A stretch of DNA of 64,000 nt from NCBI RefSeq assembly GCF_024580145.1, contig NZ_JANINI010000007.1, positions 140,199-204,198 on the forward strand, in the 5' to 3' direction. Below are positions 15,749-25,656 of this stretch, piece after piece. The stretch's first letter is position 1. Every line of letters starts with the position of its first letter. The position numbers and the translations under genes were made by a program. The notes beneath the pieces were generated by a model that did no database searches, was not told where the DNA came from, and saw nothing but the letters and a program-made list of their open reading frames with translations. The stretch is from Methyloversatilis sp. XJ19-49 (GTDB lineage: Bacteria > Pseudomonadota > Gammaproteobacteria > Burkholderiales > Rhodocyclaceae).

Positions 15749-17944
15749 GTGACCCCTCGACGTCCGCTACATCCACGCACGCTTGATTACTTGCGTCCGA
15801 CCCTACTGGCAGCCGCGTTGCTCGCCGCAGGTCTGCACGCACAGGATGCGCTCGCACTCGGATTGGGGGCGATCAGGACCAAATCGGTCATTGGCGAGCC
15901 GTTCCGCGCAGAAATCAACGTGCTCGGTGAAGGTGAAACCGTTCCGCCCAGCACCTGCTTCTCGATCGATGCGCCGGCCACGGCTGCGGCGGACGAACTG
16001 CCTTGGCTGTCGAGCGCCCGCATCCGCACGCAGGGGCGCACCGTTTTCATCAGCAGCGCACAAGCCATCAACGAACCCATCCTGATGGTCGGCGTACGTA
16101 TAGGCTGTGGTTTCGAGTTGGCGCGCGAATACGCCGTATTGATGCAGCCGTCCGGCGCGCCGCAGATCGAGGACACCGTGGCGCCCGCACCGACTGCGCC
16201 GGCTGTGGTTCCGTCACGCCGCGCTGTTGCAAGCACCCCGATCGATGCCCCGACTGCATCCGTGGCCAATGACCAGCCTGCGCAGCCGAAGCCGAGGCCG
16301 GAACGCAAGACGCGACGCCAGAAGGAAGCTGCGACTATCGACCGCCTGTGGGTGGCGCCGAACGCCGATGACGGCAACGGACTGAAAATGTCGGGCGGCC
16401 TGTCGCGTCGCGCCGAGGCCAGTGAAGCCCAGCGCGAGGTGCTGCGCACCGAGCAGCGGCTGCTCGCGGCACTCGATGAGCAGATTGCGACCCATCTCGC
16501 CATCGCCGACAAGGTCAAGCAGCTCGAGGCACGCATGGCCGAACTGCAGAAGCAGCTCGGTCGGACCGAAGCATCGATGAATGCCGCCTTGCCGCCGGAG
16601 CAAGCCGCGACTTCGGTCACCGCCCGGACTGACATCACGCAGGCGGCGCCAGCGGCTGCCACCAGCGAACCGGATGCCGTGATTCAGCAGGCGCCCGCCG
16701 AAGACAGCCCGGCGATCGAATCGACCGCGGCGGAGGCACCATCCGGCCCGGACGAGGTTGTCGCGCCGCCAGCCGGGCTGACCAACGAGCCGGTGCGCGT
16801 CATCAACAAGCTGCCGCCCGATACCGTGCCGGATGCCCCCGAAGCGAGCGGCGTAAACTGGCTGGTCGCAGCACTCGGTGCTCTGGCCGCCGGGTCCGTA
16901 CTGGGCGGCGCCTGGGTGTGGCGCCGTCGCGCGCGCAAACTCGCAGCCAACGCAGCCTTGCGCAGCCGCCATGCCGAAGAGGCCATCACCCGCATGATGA
17001 TGAGCCAGACACTGCCGCCGCAGGCGGTGGACACGCAGGCCGTGCAGGTCGAAGTGGACACGACGGCCTGGACGCAGCCCCGGCAACAGGCCCCCGAATA
17101 TCCGCTCGGGCCGACAGCAGGCGCGCCCGAAGCCGTGTCGTTCGAGCATTTTCCCGGCGAAGCACCCGCCGAGAACATTCAGGACCTGGATATTGCGCAG
17201 CAGCGCCCGGTCGCGGACAGCGCGACTTCCGGAGATGCGCCCGCCGTTGATTTCGAACTGGGGCAAATCGACGCGAGCGATGCAGGTACGCCGATTCGGC
17301 TCGACCTCGAATTCGACAGCTTCACCGGTTCGACGAGCAGCCTTGGCGCAACCGAACCCAGCGCTGCACCGCTCGGTCCGAGGCTGGTCAGCAGTACGGC
17401 CACCACACCTGCTGCCCTGAGTTTCGACCAGACCGCCCGACCCGCCAATGAAGAGGCGCCGCCATCCCCCGAGCACGTGCTCGAACTGGCCGAAATCATG
17501 ATGTCCTTTGGTCGTGCCGAGGGCGCAGCGCAGACGCTGTCCGAATTCCTGCGCGATTACCCGAAGGAGTCGATCATTCCATGGCTCAAGTTGCTCGATC
17601 TTTACCACTCGAGCGGCCGGCGCGGCGAATACGACGATCTTGCGCCCAAACTGAATCGCGCATTCAACGCCAAGGTGCCGGACTGGGAGCATTTCAGCGG
17701 CCCCACTACGTCGGAATCGGTCGAGCAGTTCGGCCACATCATGGCGCGCATCAACGCCAGTTGGCCGAATCAGGATTGTCTGGACTACCTGGTGGAGCTG
17801 CTGCGGGACAACCGCGCCGGCGCCCGCGTCGGTTTTCCGCTCGGTGTGATCGACGACATCCTGCTTTTGAAGGCCATGCTCGAATGGCTGATCGCCAACC
17901 CATCGATCACCGAAACCCAGACATCCCGGCTGGCCCTGCTGTAA
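15749..17944 (+). CDS. FimV/HubP-like polar organiser protein
   Basis: The 731-residue protein starts with GTG behind GGAG. A signal peptide (about 1-37, ending ALA) precedes a FimV-type N-terminal domain (LGLGAIRTKSVIGEPFRAEI). A long Pro/Ala-rich region, a coiled coil (about 220-275), one membrane helix (about 370-388, WLVAALGALAAGSVLGGAWV), an acidic cytoplasmic region and a C-terminal TPR-like helical part (about 570-660) follow. FimV/HubP proteins bind peptidoglycan and mark cell poles for pili, flagella and chemotaxis systems. I do not see a LysM domain, which most FimV proteins carry after the N-domain. It stands alone, convergent with the Nif3 gene. The class is probable; the precise role is unknown. 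Confidence 0.75.
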   Translation: MTPRRPLHPRTLDYLRPTLLAAALLAAGLHAQDALALGLGAIRTKSVIGEPFRAEINVLGEGETVPPSTCFSIDAPATAAADELPWLSSARIRTQGRTVFISSAQAINEPILMVGVRIGCGFELAREYAVLMQPSGAPQIEDTVAPAPTAPAVVPSRRAVASTPIDAPTASVANDQPAQPKPRPERKTRRQKEAATIDRLWVAPNADDGNGLKMSGGLSRRAEASEAQREVLRTEQRLLAALDEQIATHLAIADKVKQLEARMAELQKQLGRTEASMNAALPPEQAATSVTARTDITQAAPAAATSEPDAVIQQAPAEDSPAIESTAAEAPSGPDEVVAPPAGLTNEPVRVINKLPPDTVPDAPEASGVNWLVAALGALAAGSVLGGAWVWRRRARKLAANAALRSRHAEEAITRMMMSQTLPPQAVDTQAVQVEVDTTAWTQPRQQAPEYPLGPTAGAPEAVSFEHFPGEAPAENIQDLDIAQQRPVADSATSGDAPAVDFELGQIDASDAGTPIRLDLEFDSFTGSTSSLGATEPSAAPLGPRLVSSTATTPAALSFDQTARPANEEAPPSPEHVLELAEIMMSFGRAEGAAQTLSEFLRDYPKESIIPWLKLLDLYHSSGRRGEYDDLAPKLNRAFNAKVPDWEHFSGPTTSESVEQFGHIMARINASWPNQDCLDYLVELLRDNRAGARVGFPLGVIDDILLLKAMLEWLIANPSITETQTSRLALL

Positions 17945-17959
17945 GACAGCACGCCCGGA

Positions 17960-18706
17960 TCAAACCGGGTTGTCGATATCGACGAAATCGACAGTCAGGC
18001 CGAAACGTTCGGTCAGATGTGCGCCCAGTGCCATGACGCCATACCGCTCGGTCGCGTGATGACCGGCCGCAATGTAGGGCACCCCGGACTCGCGCGCGAG
18101 ATGGGTGGTCGGTTCGGAAATTTCGCCCGATATGTACAGATCGACCCCTGCATCGATGGCCTGCTCGAAATATCCCTGCGCCCCGCCGGTGCACCAGGCG
18201 ACGCGATGCACCCTGCGCTGCGGGTCACCGACCAGCAACGGCGTGCGACCCAGCACGATCTCGGCACGTTTGCACAATTCGCCAGCCGTGGCCGGCTGCC
18301 CGGGCTCGCCCAGCCATATCAAACCCTGTTCTCCGGCCGTACCGGTCGGCCGGAAATCGAGCAGGCAGCCGAGGCGGGCGTTGTTGCCCAGCTCGGGATG
18401 CGCATCCAGCGGCAAGTGATAGGCAAACAGGTTGATGTCATGTGCAAGCACGCGCGCGATCCGGGCGCGTCGGGTACCGGTCACCCGGCCATCCTCACCG
18501 CGCCAGAACCAGCCGTGATGCACCAGCAGAGCCTGCGCACCGCGCTCGATTGCAACATCGATCAGGGCCAGGCTGGCACTGACGCCGCAGACGATTTTCG
18601 ACACCTCTGACGCGCCTTCCACTTGCAGTCCGTTTGGGCAATAATCCTTGAAGCGCGCGGCATCCAGCAGTTCATCGAGATGTCTTTGCAGCTGCGTCCT
18701 GTCCAT
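17960..18706 (-). CDS. Nif3-like dinuclear metal centre protein
   Basis: The 248-residue protein is typical of the short bacterial YbgI type. Metal ligands are visible in [24 protein letters not shown] and [11 protein letters not shown]. The family forms toroidal hexamers with two metals per subunit; its biochemical activity is not settled, with GTP cyclohydrolase I type 2 annotations and proposed nucleotide or cofactor hydrolysis. The start at 18706 follows a GGGGGA ribosome-binding site. It is divergent from the DegS-like protease gene with only 27 bp between start codons, an arrangement often seen near tatC in beta-proteobacteria. Confidence 0.92.
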   Translation of the reverse strand: MDRTQLQRHLDELLDAARFKDYCPNGLQVEGASEVSKIVCGVSASLALIDVAIERGAQALLVHHGWFWRGEDGRVTGTRRARIARVLAHDINLFAYHLPLDAHPELGNNARLGCLLDFRPTGTAGEQGLIWLGEPGQPATAGELCKRAEIVLGRTPLLVGDPQRRVHRVAWCTGGAQGYFEQAIDAGVDLYISGEISEPTTHLARESGVPYIAAGHHATERYGVMALGAHLTERFGLTVDFVDIDNPV

Positions 18707-18733
18707 TTTCCCCCCGGTTTCCATTTCCTGATT

Positions 18734-19936
18734 ATGCAGCGTCTGTGGCTTGTCTTCGCTCAATCGGTCACGGCCGCGCTGGCCGTGCTTTTCGTCATTG
18801 CGACGCTGCGCCCCGACTGGTTGCCGGCGCGCAACGGCCAGACAGGCAGCAGCGCGACCGTATCGGCCGCTCAGGCAGCCCTGCTGCCGGATGTGGTGAC
18901 GCCCCCCGCGCGCACCGAGGCCGCCAGGGTCGTGACCTACGCGGATGCGGCGCAGAAGGCACTGCCTTCGGTGGTGCACGTTTTCACGACCAAGGCGGTG
19001 AAGACGCCGCAGCACCCGCTGATGAATGATCCGGTGTTCCGGCACTTTTTCGGTGACCGGCTCGGCAATCAGCCACAGCGCCAGATGGGACTCGGTTCCG
19101 GCGTGATCGTCAGCGAGGATGGCGTCGTGCTGACCAACAATCACGTTGTCGAAGCCGCCGACGAGATCGAGGTATCGCTGAACGACGGCGGCAAGTATCC
19201 GGCAACGCTGATCGGCAGCGACCCCGAATCCGACCTGGCTGTGCTGCGTGTCAAGGCGCCAAACAAATTGCCGGCGGCCAGTTTCGGTGAAACCGACGGC
19301 CTGCGCATTGGTGACGTGGTGCTGGCGATCGGCAACCCGTTCGACGTCGGGCAGACCGTCACGATGGGCATCGTGTCGGCGCTCGGTCGCTCGCAGTTGG
19401 GCATCAACACCTTCGAGAACTTCATCCAGACCGATGCAGCGATCAACCCGGGCAATTCGGGCGGCGCACTGGTCGATGCCGATGGCAATCTGGTCGGCAT
19501 CAACACGGCGATCTACTCGCGCAGCGGCGGCTCGCTGGGCATAGGTTTCGCGATTCCGGTCAGCACGGCGCGCAGCGTGATGGAACAGATCGTCGCCAAC
19601 GGCTCGGTCACGCGCGGCTGGGTCGGCGTGGAGGTGCAGGAACTGACGCCCGAACTGGCTGAAAGCTTCAAGGTTCCGGCGGCTGGCGGAGCGCTGATCG
19701 CCGGTGTGATGCGCGGCAGTCCCGCGGATCGCGGCGGCGTCCGCCCGGGCGATGTGCTGCTGGAGGTCGATGGAAGGAAGGTGAAGGACGCGTCCGGCAT
19801 GCTGCAGCTGATCGCTGCACTCGTACCCGGTCAGCAGGCTACGCTGAAGATTTACCGCAGCGGCGGCGAAAAGGACCTGGGTGTCACGGTCGGCAAACGC
19901 CCCGTCACCGCACAGGTGCAGCGCCGCGCTGAGTGA
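18734..19936 (+). CDS. DegS/Do-family periplasmic serine protease
   Basis: The 400-residue protein has an N-terminal membrane anchor (about 5-25), a trypsin-like domain with the triad H137 (TNNHVV), D167 (ESDLAVL) and S242 (GNSGGAL), and one PDZ domain (about 285-390, with [20 protein letters not shown]). One PDZ and an uncleaved anchor fit the DegS architecture: a regulatory protease that senses misfolded outer-membrane proteins. It could equally act as a general quality-control protease. The gene ends exactly where the convergent tatC stop begins, with no bases between. Confidence 0.9.
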   Translation: MQRLWLVFAQSVTAALAVLFVIATLRPDWLPARNGQTGSSATVSAAQAALLPDVVTPPARTEAARVVTYADAAQKALPSVVHVFTTKAVKTPQHPLMNDPVFRHFFGDRLGNQPQRQMGLGSGVIVSEDGVVLTNNHVVEAADEIEVSLNDGGKYPATLIGSDPESDLAVLRVKAPNKLPAASFGETDGLRIGDVVLAIGNPFDVGQTVTMGIVSALGRSQLGINTFENFIQTDAAINPGNSGGALVDADGNLVGINTAIYSRSGGSLGIGFAIPVSTARSVMEQIVANGSVTRGWVGVEVQELTPELAESFKVPAAGGALIAGVMRGSPADRGGVRPGDVLLEVDGRKVKDASGMLQLIAALVPGQQATLKIYRSGGEKDLGVTVGKRPVTAQVQRRAE

Positions 19937-20683
19937 TCAGGCGTCCTGCACAGTCTTGCTGCGCTCGGGCGACGCCTTGATGAAGCGCGAAAACAGGATG
20001 CCGAGCTCGTACAGCAGGCAGAGCGGAATCGCGAGCAGCAGTTGCGACACCACATCAGGCGGTGTGACGATCGCCGCCACGACGAAGGCCCCGACGATCA
20101 CGTAGGGGCGAGCCTCCTTCAGCTGCGCAATCGTCACCAGCCCGAAGCGCACCAGCACGATGACCACGATGGGTACCTCGAACGTGACGCCGAAGGCGGT
20201 GAACATGGTCAGCACGAAGGACAGGTACTGCTCGATATCCGGCGCTGGCGTGATGCTTTTCGGCGCAAATTCCGCGATGAAACTGAATACAACACCGAAA
20301 ACGAGGAAGTAGCAGAACGCCATGCCGACGATGAACAACAACGTGCTGGCGATGATGAGCGGCAGTCCGAGTCGCTTTTCGTGTGCGTACAGGCCAGGCG
20401 CTATAAAGGCCCATACCTGGTAAAGCACCACCGGCAGGGAAATCAGGAAGGCGAGCATCAGCGTCACCTTCACCGGCACAAAGAACGGCGTCACGACGCC
20501 GGTGGCGATCATCTTCGTACCCTCCGGCAACGCCACCATCAGCGGATGGGCAAGGATGTCGTAGATGTCCGCCGCCCAGGGCATCAGGCACACGAACACC
20601 ACGACCACCGCGATGACGGCGCGCAGCAGCCGGTCGCGCAGTTCGACCAGATGGGATACGAAGCTTTCGGTCTGTTCGTTCAT
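19937..20683 (-). CDS. tatC: Sec-independent protein translocase TatC
   Basis: The 248-residue protein has six membrane helices and the TatC signature near the N-terminus (SHLVELRDRLLRA). It is the receptor for twin-arginine signal peptides of folded exported proteins. The start at 20683 (MNEQTESF) is chosen because the family begins there; the open frame upstream is Arg/Ser-rich and overlaps tatB. It is the last gene of the his-hit-tatABC run. Confidence 0.97.
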   Translation of the reverse strand: MNEQTESFVSHLVELRDRLLRAVIAVVVVFVCLMPWAADIYDILAHPLMVALPEGTKMIATGVVTPFFVPVKVTLMLAFLISLPVVLYQVWAFIAPGLYAHEKRLGLPLIIASTLLFIVGMAFCYFLVFGVVFSFIAEFAPKSITPAPDIEQYLSFVLTMFTAFGVTFEVPIVVIVLVRFGLVTIAQLKEARPYVIVGAFVVAAIVTPPDVVSQLLLAIPLCLLYELGILFSRFIKASPERSKTVQDA

Positions 20684-20693
20684 GCCCGACGTC

Positions 20694-21149
20694 TCATGCC
20701 TTTTCGCGATTCGCCGGCTCGATCGCGCCCGGCGGCGGGATATCGAGCGACAGCTGGCCGGACGCGGGATCTTCGGCCGGCACGGCGGGGTTGACCGGCC
20801 GTGGCGGTTCCATAAGGGTGTTTTCGACAGCGGCGTATTTGTCCTGCTCGGCCATCGCTGCGCGCATCTGGTCACTCAGTCCGGTCGCTTCGTTGTTGAC
20901 GCCGGCCGCGGTTTCATCGACCTGGCGCTCGACATCGCGCACCTGCTGCTCAACCTGGGCTTGCAGCTTGCGCAACTCGTCCAGTTGCATCTCGCGCGAA
21001 ATGTCCGATTTCACATCGCTCACGTAACGCTTCAGACGGCCAAGCAGATGCCCGGCCGTGCGCGCAGCGCGCGGCAACCTCTCGGGGCCGAGCACCAGCA
21101 GCGCTACGACGCCTATGATCAGGAATTCGGAAAAACCGATGTCAAACAT
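20694..21149 (-). CDS. tatB: Sec-independent protein translocase TatB
   Basis: The 151-residue protein begins [19 protein letters not shown], the standard TatB membrane helix with an early acidic residue. The [11 protein letters not shown] hinge, an amphipathic helix and a charged, proline-containing tail follow. With TatC it forms the signal-peptide-binding complex. It lies between tatA and tatC on the same strand. Confidence 0.96.
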   Translation of the reverse strand: MFDIGFSEFLIIGVVALLVLGPERLPRAARTAGHLLGRLKRYVSDVKSDISREMQLDELRKLQAQVEQQVRDVERQVDETAAGVNNEATGLSDQMRAAMAEQDKYAAVENTLMEPPRPVNPAVPAEDPASGQLSLDIPPPGAIEPANREKA

Positions 21150-21230
21150 GGACTGGACGGATGAGGCACCGGGCACTGCGTCCCGGTGGCCGTGTGACGA
21201 CGCGACCCGGCAGGCGGCCGGTCACAAGGG

Positions 21231-21458
21231 TCAGGACTTGACCTTCTCTTCGGCCTTGACGTCGATGGTGCGGCCCACGTGCTGGGTCGGCTGTTCAGGT
21301 GTGACGGCGGTGTCGTTCTCGCCACCCTTCACACCGTCCTTGAAGCCCTTGACCGCGCCACCCAGGTCGGAACCGATGTTGCGCAACTTCTTCGTGCCGA
21401 AGATCAGAAGCACGATGACCAGAACGATGAGCCAGTGCGTAATGCTGAATGAACCCAT
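21231..21458 (-). CDS. tatA: Sec-independent protein translocase TatA
   Basis: The 75-residue protein has one N-terminal helix ([17 protein letters not shown]), the [10 protein letters not shown] hinge and the [10 protein letters not shown] amphipathic helix of TatA, then a charged tail. It polymerises to form the passage for folded proteins. It starts 2 bp after the hit stop, so translation is probably coupled. Confidence 0.96.
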   Translation of the reverse strand: MGSFSITHWLIVLVIVLLIFGTKKLRNIGSDLGGAVKGFKDGVKGGENDTAVTPEQPTQHVGRTIDVKAEEKVKS

Positions 21459-21460
21459 GA

Positions 21461-21820
21461 TTACCTCTCGAAAACGAGCATGGGCGGCAGGGGATCCGGC
21501 CCGCCCACGACATGCATGTGAAGATGATACACCTCCTGCCGACCCACCCTTCCGCAGTTGATCATCGTGCGATAACCATCGGTGCAACCGGCTTCGCGGG
21601 CCAGCTCGCCGACTTTCGCGAGCATTCGACCCAGCGCCGCCTCATGCGCCGCACTGGCATCGGACAGCGTCGGAATGTGGGACTTCGGAATGATCAGGAA
21701 GTGCACCGGGGCGGCAGGATTGATGTCGTGGAAGGCATAGATCAGATCATCCTCGTACAGCTTGCGCGACGGAATCTTGCCGCTGATGATCTTGCAGAAA
21801 ATGCAGTCGTTGTCTTGCAT
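21461..21820 (-). CDS. HIT-family (HinT-like) purine nucleotide hydrolase
   Basis: The 119-residue protein has the histidine triad [10 protein letters not shown] near the C-terminus and the N-terminal zinc-site start [13 protein letters not shown]. HinT proteins hydrolyse AMP-lysine-type phosphoramidates. The position between hisE and tatA is the usual one in beta-proteobacteria. Confidence 0.94.
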   Translation of the reverse strand: MQDNDCIFCKIISGKIPSRKLYEDDLIYAFHDINPAAPVHFLIIPKSHIPTLSDASAAHEAALGRMLAKVGELAREAGCTDGYRTMINCGRVGRQEVYHLHMHVVGGPDPLPPMLVFER

Positions 21821-21892
21821 GGTTCAAGTGTGTCCGTCTAGCGCGAATTCTGGGATACGCGTATTACCGTATTGTGTGCCCGCAACAGCACG

Positions 21893-22216
21893 TCAGGTCG
21901 TGCGCGAACGTTTTTCGTCCAGACCGGAAATGCCTTCGCGGCGACGAAACTCGTGCAGCACGTCATCGACCGTCAGGCCGTGGTGCGCGAGCAGCACCAT
22001 GCTGTGGAACCAGAGGTCGCACACTTCCTTCACCAGGTGGCCTGCATCGTCGTCCTTCGACGCCATGATGGTCTCGGCAGCTTCTTCGGCAACCTTCTTG
22101 CAGATCGCGTCGGTACCCTTGTGCAGCAGCGACGACACGTACGACGAGTCGGGTTCGGCCGCCTTGCGTTCGGCGATGGTCTGCGCCACTCGATGCAATA
22201 CTTCTATATCGATCAT
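21893..22216 (-). CDS. hisE: Phosphoribosyl-ATP pyrophosphatase
   Basis: The 107-residue protein is a MazG-fold enzyme with [13 protein letters not shown] and the later KEVCDLWFH helix that binds magnesium. It hydrolyses PR-ATP to PR-AMP, step 2 of histidine synthesis. Its ATG overlaps the hisI stop by ATGA, which fixes the start at 22216. HisE and HisI are separate proteins here, unlike the fused enterobacterial enzyme. Confidence 0.97.
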   Translation of the reverse strand: MIDIEVLHRVAQTIAERKAAEPDSSYVSSLLHKGTDAICKKVAEEAAETIMASKDDDAGHLVKEVCDLWFHSMVLLAHHGLTVDDVLHEFRRREGISGLDEKRSRTT

Positions 22217-22602
22217 TTGTAGATGTCGTCCGGTTTCTTGAGTACGGGCTCGGTCGTTTCCCAACCGTCGTCCCTCAAGGCATGGAAAAAGCAGCTGTGA
22301 CGTCCGGTATGGCAGGCGATACCGCCGGTTTGTTCAACTTTCAGCAGCAGTACGTCGCGGTCGCAGTCGAGACGGATGTCCAGCACCTTCTGCGTGTGAC
22401 CCGATTCTTCACCCTTGTGCCACAGCCTGCCGCGCGAACGCGACCAGAAAACGGCCTCACGCAGTTCAGCCGTGCGTGTCAGCGCCTCACGATTCATCCA
22501 CGCGAACATCAGCACATCGCCGCTGGCCGCCTCCTGCACGATGACCGGCAGCAGGCCGTTCGCGTCCCATGCGATGTCGTCTGCCCAGGCCGGCCCGCTC
22601 AC
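22213..22602 (-). CDS. hisI: Phosphoribosyl-AMP cyclohydrolase
   Basis: The 129-residue protein shows [34 protein letters not shown] and metal ligands in [12 protein letters not shown], plus [10 protein letters not shown]. It opens the adenine ring of PR-AMP (step 3). I place the start at a GTG (22602) that overlaps the hisF stop as GTGA; the protein then begins [15 protein letters not shown] after fMet, which matches family length. No ATG start fits. Confidence 0.95.
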   Translation of the reverse strand: MSGPAWADDIAWDANGLLPVIVQEAASGDVLMFAWMNREALTRTAELREAVFWSRSRGRLWHKGEESGHTQKVLDIRLDCDRDVLLLKVEQTGGIACHTGRHSCFFHALRDDGWETTEPVLKKPDDIYK

Positions 22603-23369
22603 AGCCTGACCTCGATGCCGCGGCTGCGCATGCGCTCCTTGGCTTCGCGTACCGTGTGCTCGCCGAAGTGGAAGATGCTGGCGGCCAGTACGGCATCCGC
22701 GCCACCATCCAGCACGCCATCGACAAGATGGTCGAGTGTGCCGACGCCCCCCGAAGCAATCACCGGGATACGCACCGCGTCCGCCACCGCGCGCGTCAGC
22801 GCCAGGTCGAAACCGCTCTTCGTGCCATCGCGGTCCATGCTGGTGAGCAGGATTTCGCCCGCGCCGAGCGATTCGACCTTCTGCGCCCAGGCGATCGCAT
22901 CCAGGCCGGTCGCGTTGCGGCCGCCGTGGGTAAACACCTCCCAGTGCGGCTGACCGTCGCGGTCGGCCACGCGCTTTGCGTCGATGGCGACCACGATGCA
23001 TTGCGAGCCGACCTTGCCGGACGCCCGGGCGACCAGTTCTGGATCGTTGATCGCCGCCGTATTCATGCTCACCTTGTCGGCGCCGGCATTGAGCAGACGG
23101 CGCACGTCGTCGACCGCGCGCACGCCACCGCCCACCGTCAGCGGGATGAACACCTGATCGGCGACCCGCTCGACGACGTGCAGGATGATGTCGCGCGCGT
23201 CCGAGCTCGCGGTGATGTCGAGGAAGGTCAGTTCGTCGGCGCCCTGTTCGTCGTAGCGACGGGCAATTTCAACCGGATCGCCAGCGTCCTTGAGGGCGAC
23301 AAAATTGACGCCTTTGACCACGCGGCCGGCGTTGACGTCCAGACAGGGAATGATGCGCTTGGCCAGCAT
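22599..23369 (-). CDS. hisF: Imidazole glycerol phosphate synthase, cyclase subunit
   Basis: The 256-residue TIM barrel starts [20 protein letters not shown], with catalytic aspartates in PCLDV and TSMDRDGT. It uses ammonia from HisH to form IGP and AICAR, joining histidine and purine metabolism. It overlaps hisI by 4 bp. Confidence 0.98.
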   Translation of the reverse strand: MLAKRIIPCLDVNAGRVVKGVNFVALKDAGDPVEIARRYDEQGADELTFLDITASSDARDIILHVVERVADQVFIPLTVGGGVRAVDDVRRLLNAGADKVSMNTAAINDPELVARASGKVGSQCIVVAIDAKRVADRDGQPHWEVFTHGGRNATGLDAIAWAQKVESLGAGEILLTSMDRDGTKSGFDLALTRAVADAVRIPVIASGGVGTLDHLVDGVLDGGADAVLAASIFHFGEHTVREAKERMRSRGIEVRL

Positions 23370-23402
23370 GGAACTCCCGCGCCGCGCGCGATGAAAAGTG
23401 GG

Positions 23403-24149
23403 TCAGGTGTCGCCGTTAAGACGGTCGACTTCGGCCTGGGCCGCCGCGAAATCCAGCGTGCCCTCGTAGATGGCGCGTCCGGTGATGGCACCCATGACGC
23501 CTTCGTCCTCGACTGCACACAGTGCGCGGATGTCGTCCATATTGGTCACGCCGCCCGAGGCGATGACTGGTATGCGCAGCGCCTGGGCGAGCTTGACGGT
23601 CGCTTCGATGTTGACGCCACCCAGCATGCCGTCGCGGCCGATGTCCGTGTAGACGACCGCTTCGACGCCCTGGTCCTCGAACTTCTTCGCCAGATCGACG
23701 ACATCATGGCCGGTCATTTTCGACCAGCCATCCACCGCCACCTTGCCATCGCGCGCGTCCAGCCCGACGATGATGTGGCCGGGGAATGCGCCGCAGGCAT
23801 CGTGCACGAAACCCGGGCTCTTCACCGCCGCAGTGCCGATGATGACGTAGCTGATGCCGTCATCCAGGTAGCGTTCGATGGTATCGAGGTCGCGGATGCC
23901 ACCGCCGAGCTGGATAGGGATTTCGTCACCCAGTTCGCGCACGATGGCCTTGATGGCCGATTCGTTCTTCGGCTTGCCGGCCACGGCGCCGTTCAGGTCG
24001 ACCAGATGCAGGCGGCGCGCGCCGGCATCCAGCCAATGCCGGGCCATGGCAGCCGGGTCTTCCGAAAATACGGTCACCACATCCATGTCGCCTTGCTTCA
24101 GGCGTACGCAGTGGCCGTCCTTGAGGTCGATGGCAGGAATCAGCAGCAT
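23403..24149 (-). CDS. hisA: ProFAR isomerase
   Basis: The 248-residue TIM barrel begins [20 protein letters not shown] and ends in [15 protein letters not shown]. The catalytic aspartates are in PAIDLKDG and YTDIGRDGM. It isomerises the aminoaldose ProFAR to the aminoketose PRFAR, substrate of HisFH. It lies 33 bp upstream of hisF. Confidence 0.98.
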   Translation of the reverse strand: MLLIPAIDLKDGHCVRLKQGDMDVVTVFSEDPAAMARHWLDAGARRLHLVDLNGAVAGKPKNESAIKAIVRELGDEIPIQLGGGIRDLDTIERYLDDGISYVIIGTAAVKSPGFVHDACGAFPGHIIVGLDARDGKVAVDGWSKMTGHDVVDLAKKFEDQGVEAVVYTDIGRDGMLGGVNIEATVKLAQALRIPVIASGGVTNMDDIRALCAVEDEGVMGAITGRAIYEGTLDFAAAQAEVDRLNGDT

Positions 24150-24225
24150 GGCACGAGGTCGGGTCGGGTCAGAAAAGGGATGTCGGGAGCGGTCACGGTC
24201 GGGCAGCGTTGCCCGGCTTCGTCCA

Positions 24226-24861
24226 TCAGGGTGTCCAGTCGATGAAGTTCGCCAGCAGGCGTAGTCCGGCGTGAGCGCTCTTTTCGGGATGGAACTGAAC
24301 GGCGAAAATATTATCCCGCGCTATGGCGCTGGTAAAGGGCGCGCCGTAACAGGTTTCGCCGGCAGTCACGGCAGCGTCCTGCGGCACCACATAGTAACTG
24401 TGTACGAAGTAGAAACGCTCTTCATCCGGAATGCCTGCCCAGAGCGGGTGTTTCGCTGTCTGCCGAACGCCGTTCCAGCCCATGTGCGGCACCTTCAGGC
24501 GGGCGCCGCTGACCGGATCCACCGGATTGTCGAAGCGCCGGACTTCACCCTCCAGAACGCCGAGACCGGGATGATCGCCCTCTTCACTATGCTCGAACAA
24601 CATCTGCAGGCCGATGCAGATACCGAGGAAAGGCTTGGTCGCGGCAGCATCGATCACCGTACTGCGCAACCGGCGCAGATCGAGTTCGCGCATGCAGTCG
24701 GGCATGGCGCCCTGCCCCGGAAACACGATCCGGTCAGCAGTGATCACATCGCGCGGGTCGCTGCTGACGACGACGTCAGCCGCAGGCGCAATGTGCCCGA
24801 TCGCCTTGGCGACTGAACGCAGGTTGCCCATACCGTAATCGATGATGACAACGCGGGTCAT
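24226..24861 (-). CDS. hisH: Imidazole glycerol phosphate synthase, glutaminase subunit
   Basis: The 211-residue class I glutamine amidotransferase has the nucleophile cysteine in [15 protein letters not shown] and the His-Glu pair in [11 protein letters not shown]. It supplies ammonia to HisF. A 76-bp gap separates it from hisA. Confidence 0.98.
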   Translation of the reverse strand: MTRVVIIDYGMGNLRSVAKAIGHIAPAADVVVSSDPRDVITADRIVFPGQGAMPDCMRELDLRRLRSTVIDAAATKPFLGICIGLQMLFEHSEEGDHPGLGVLEGEVRRFDNPVDPVSGARLKVPHMGWNGVRQTAKHPLWAGIPDEERFYFVHSYYVVPQDAAVTAGETCYGAPFTSAIARDNIFAVQFHPEKSAHAGLRLLANFIDWTP

Positions 24862-24918
24862 GAGTGGCGCAGGAAGGAGTGGAACGCGTAAGAGTGGGGC
24901 GCGAAATCAGGCGAACGC

Positions 24919-25506
24919 TCAGAGCGAGCCCTTTGTCGACGGCATCTGGCCGGAGGCGCGATCATCGCGCTCGCTGGCCGCACGCAAGGCTCTGGCAAAG
25001 GCCTTGAACACTGTTTCGCACTGATGGTGGGCATTGATTCCGCGCAGATTGTCGATGTGCAGTGTGACGAGCGCGTGATTGACGAAGCCCTGGAAGAACT
25101 CGCGCACCAGGTCGACGTCGAAATCACCGATGCGCGCACGCGTGTAGTCGACGTTGTAGACGAGGCCCGGACGGCCGGACAGGTCAACGACGACGCGCGA
25201 CATCGCTTCGTCGAGCGGTACATAGGCGTGGCCGTAGCGGCGCAGCCCCTTCTTGTCGCCAACCGCCTTGGCGTAGGCCTGACCCAGCGAGATGCCGACA
25301 TCCTCCACCGTGTGGTGGGCATCGATTTCCAGATCACCCTTCGCAATGACTTCCAGATCGATCAAGCCGTGGCGAACGATCTGGTCGAGCATGTGGTCAA
25401 GGAAGGGGATGCCAGTATCGAGCTTGCCCTGGCCGCTGCCATCGAGATTGATGCGCACGCTGATCTGGGTTTCGAGCGTGTTGCGCGTGATGTCTGCTTG
25501 CCGCAT
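24919..25506 (-). CDS. hisB: Imidazoleglycerol-phosphate dehydratase
   Basis: The 195-residue protein is the monofunctional dehydratase, lacking the N-terminal histidinol-phosphatase domain of the enterobacterial enzyme. Metal-binding histidines are in [11 protein letters not shown] and [13 protein letters not shown]. Histidinol-phosphate phosphatase must therefore be encoded elsewhere. It is the first gene of the leftward his run and is divergent from hisC. Confidence 0.97.
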   Translation of the reverse strand: MRQADITRNTLETQISVRINLDGSGQGKLDTGIPFLDHMLDQIVRHGLIDLEVIAKGDLEIDAHHTVEDVGISLGQAYAKAVGDKKGLRRYGHAYVPLDEAMSRVVVDLSGRPGLVYNVDYTRARIGDFDVDLVREFFQGFVNHALVTLHIDNLRGINAHHQCETVFKAFARALRAASERDDRASGQMPSTKGSL

Positions 25507-25535
25507 GAATGGTCGGATCGCTGTCGGAAAATCGC

Positions 25536-25552
25536 TCCGGCGCAGCGCCGGA
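25536..25552. promoter_or_regulatory. Palindrome in the divergent hisB-hisC control region
   Basis: TCCGGCGC-A-GCGCCGGA, two 8-bp arms around one base, lies 30 bp upstream of hisB in the 150-bp region shared with hisC. On the minus strand, ATGACC and TATCAT spaced 16 bp apart further upstream (near 25570-25600) resemble a weak hisB promoter, which would put the palindrome in its leader. It could be an operator or an mRNA hairpin; no his attenuator peptide is evident. Confidence 0.4.
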
Positions 25553-25656
25553 ATCGCAAGTTGCGAATGATAACATCGACTCGCGCAGGGTCATTTGCGG
25601 CGCCAGTCGCGCTGGCTGCCCGTTCTCCGTTTCAACAAGTCACCGCCTCGATCATC

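Noticed and set aside
22569..24245. Plus-strand open frame (558 codons) opposite hisF and hisA
   Set aside because: Antisense to two unmistakable TIM-barrel enzymes; no domain content.
24862..25656. Histidine attenuator with a His-rich leader peptide
   Set aside because: No short frame with a run of His codons precedes hisB or hisC.
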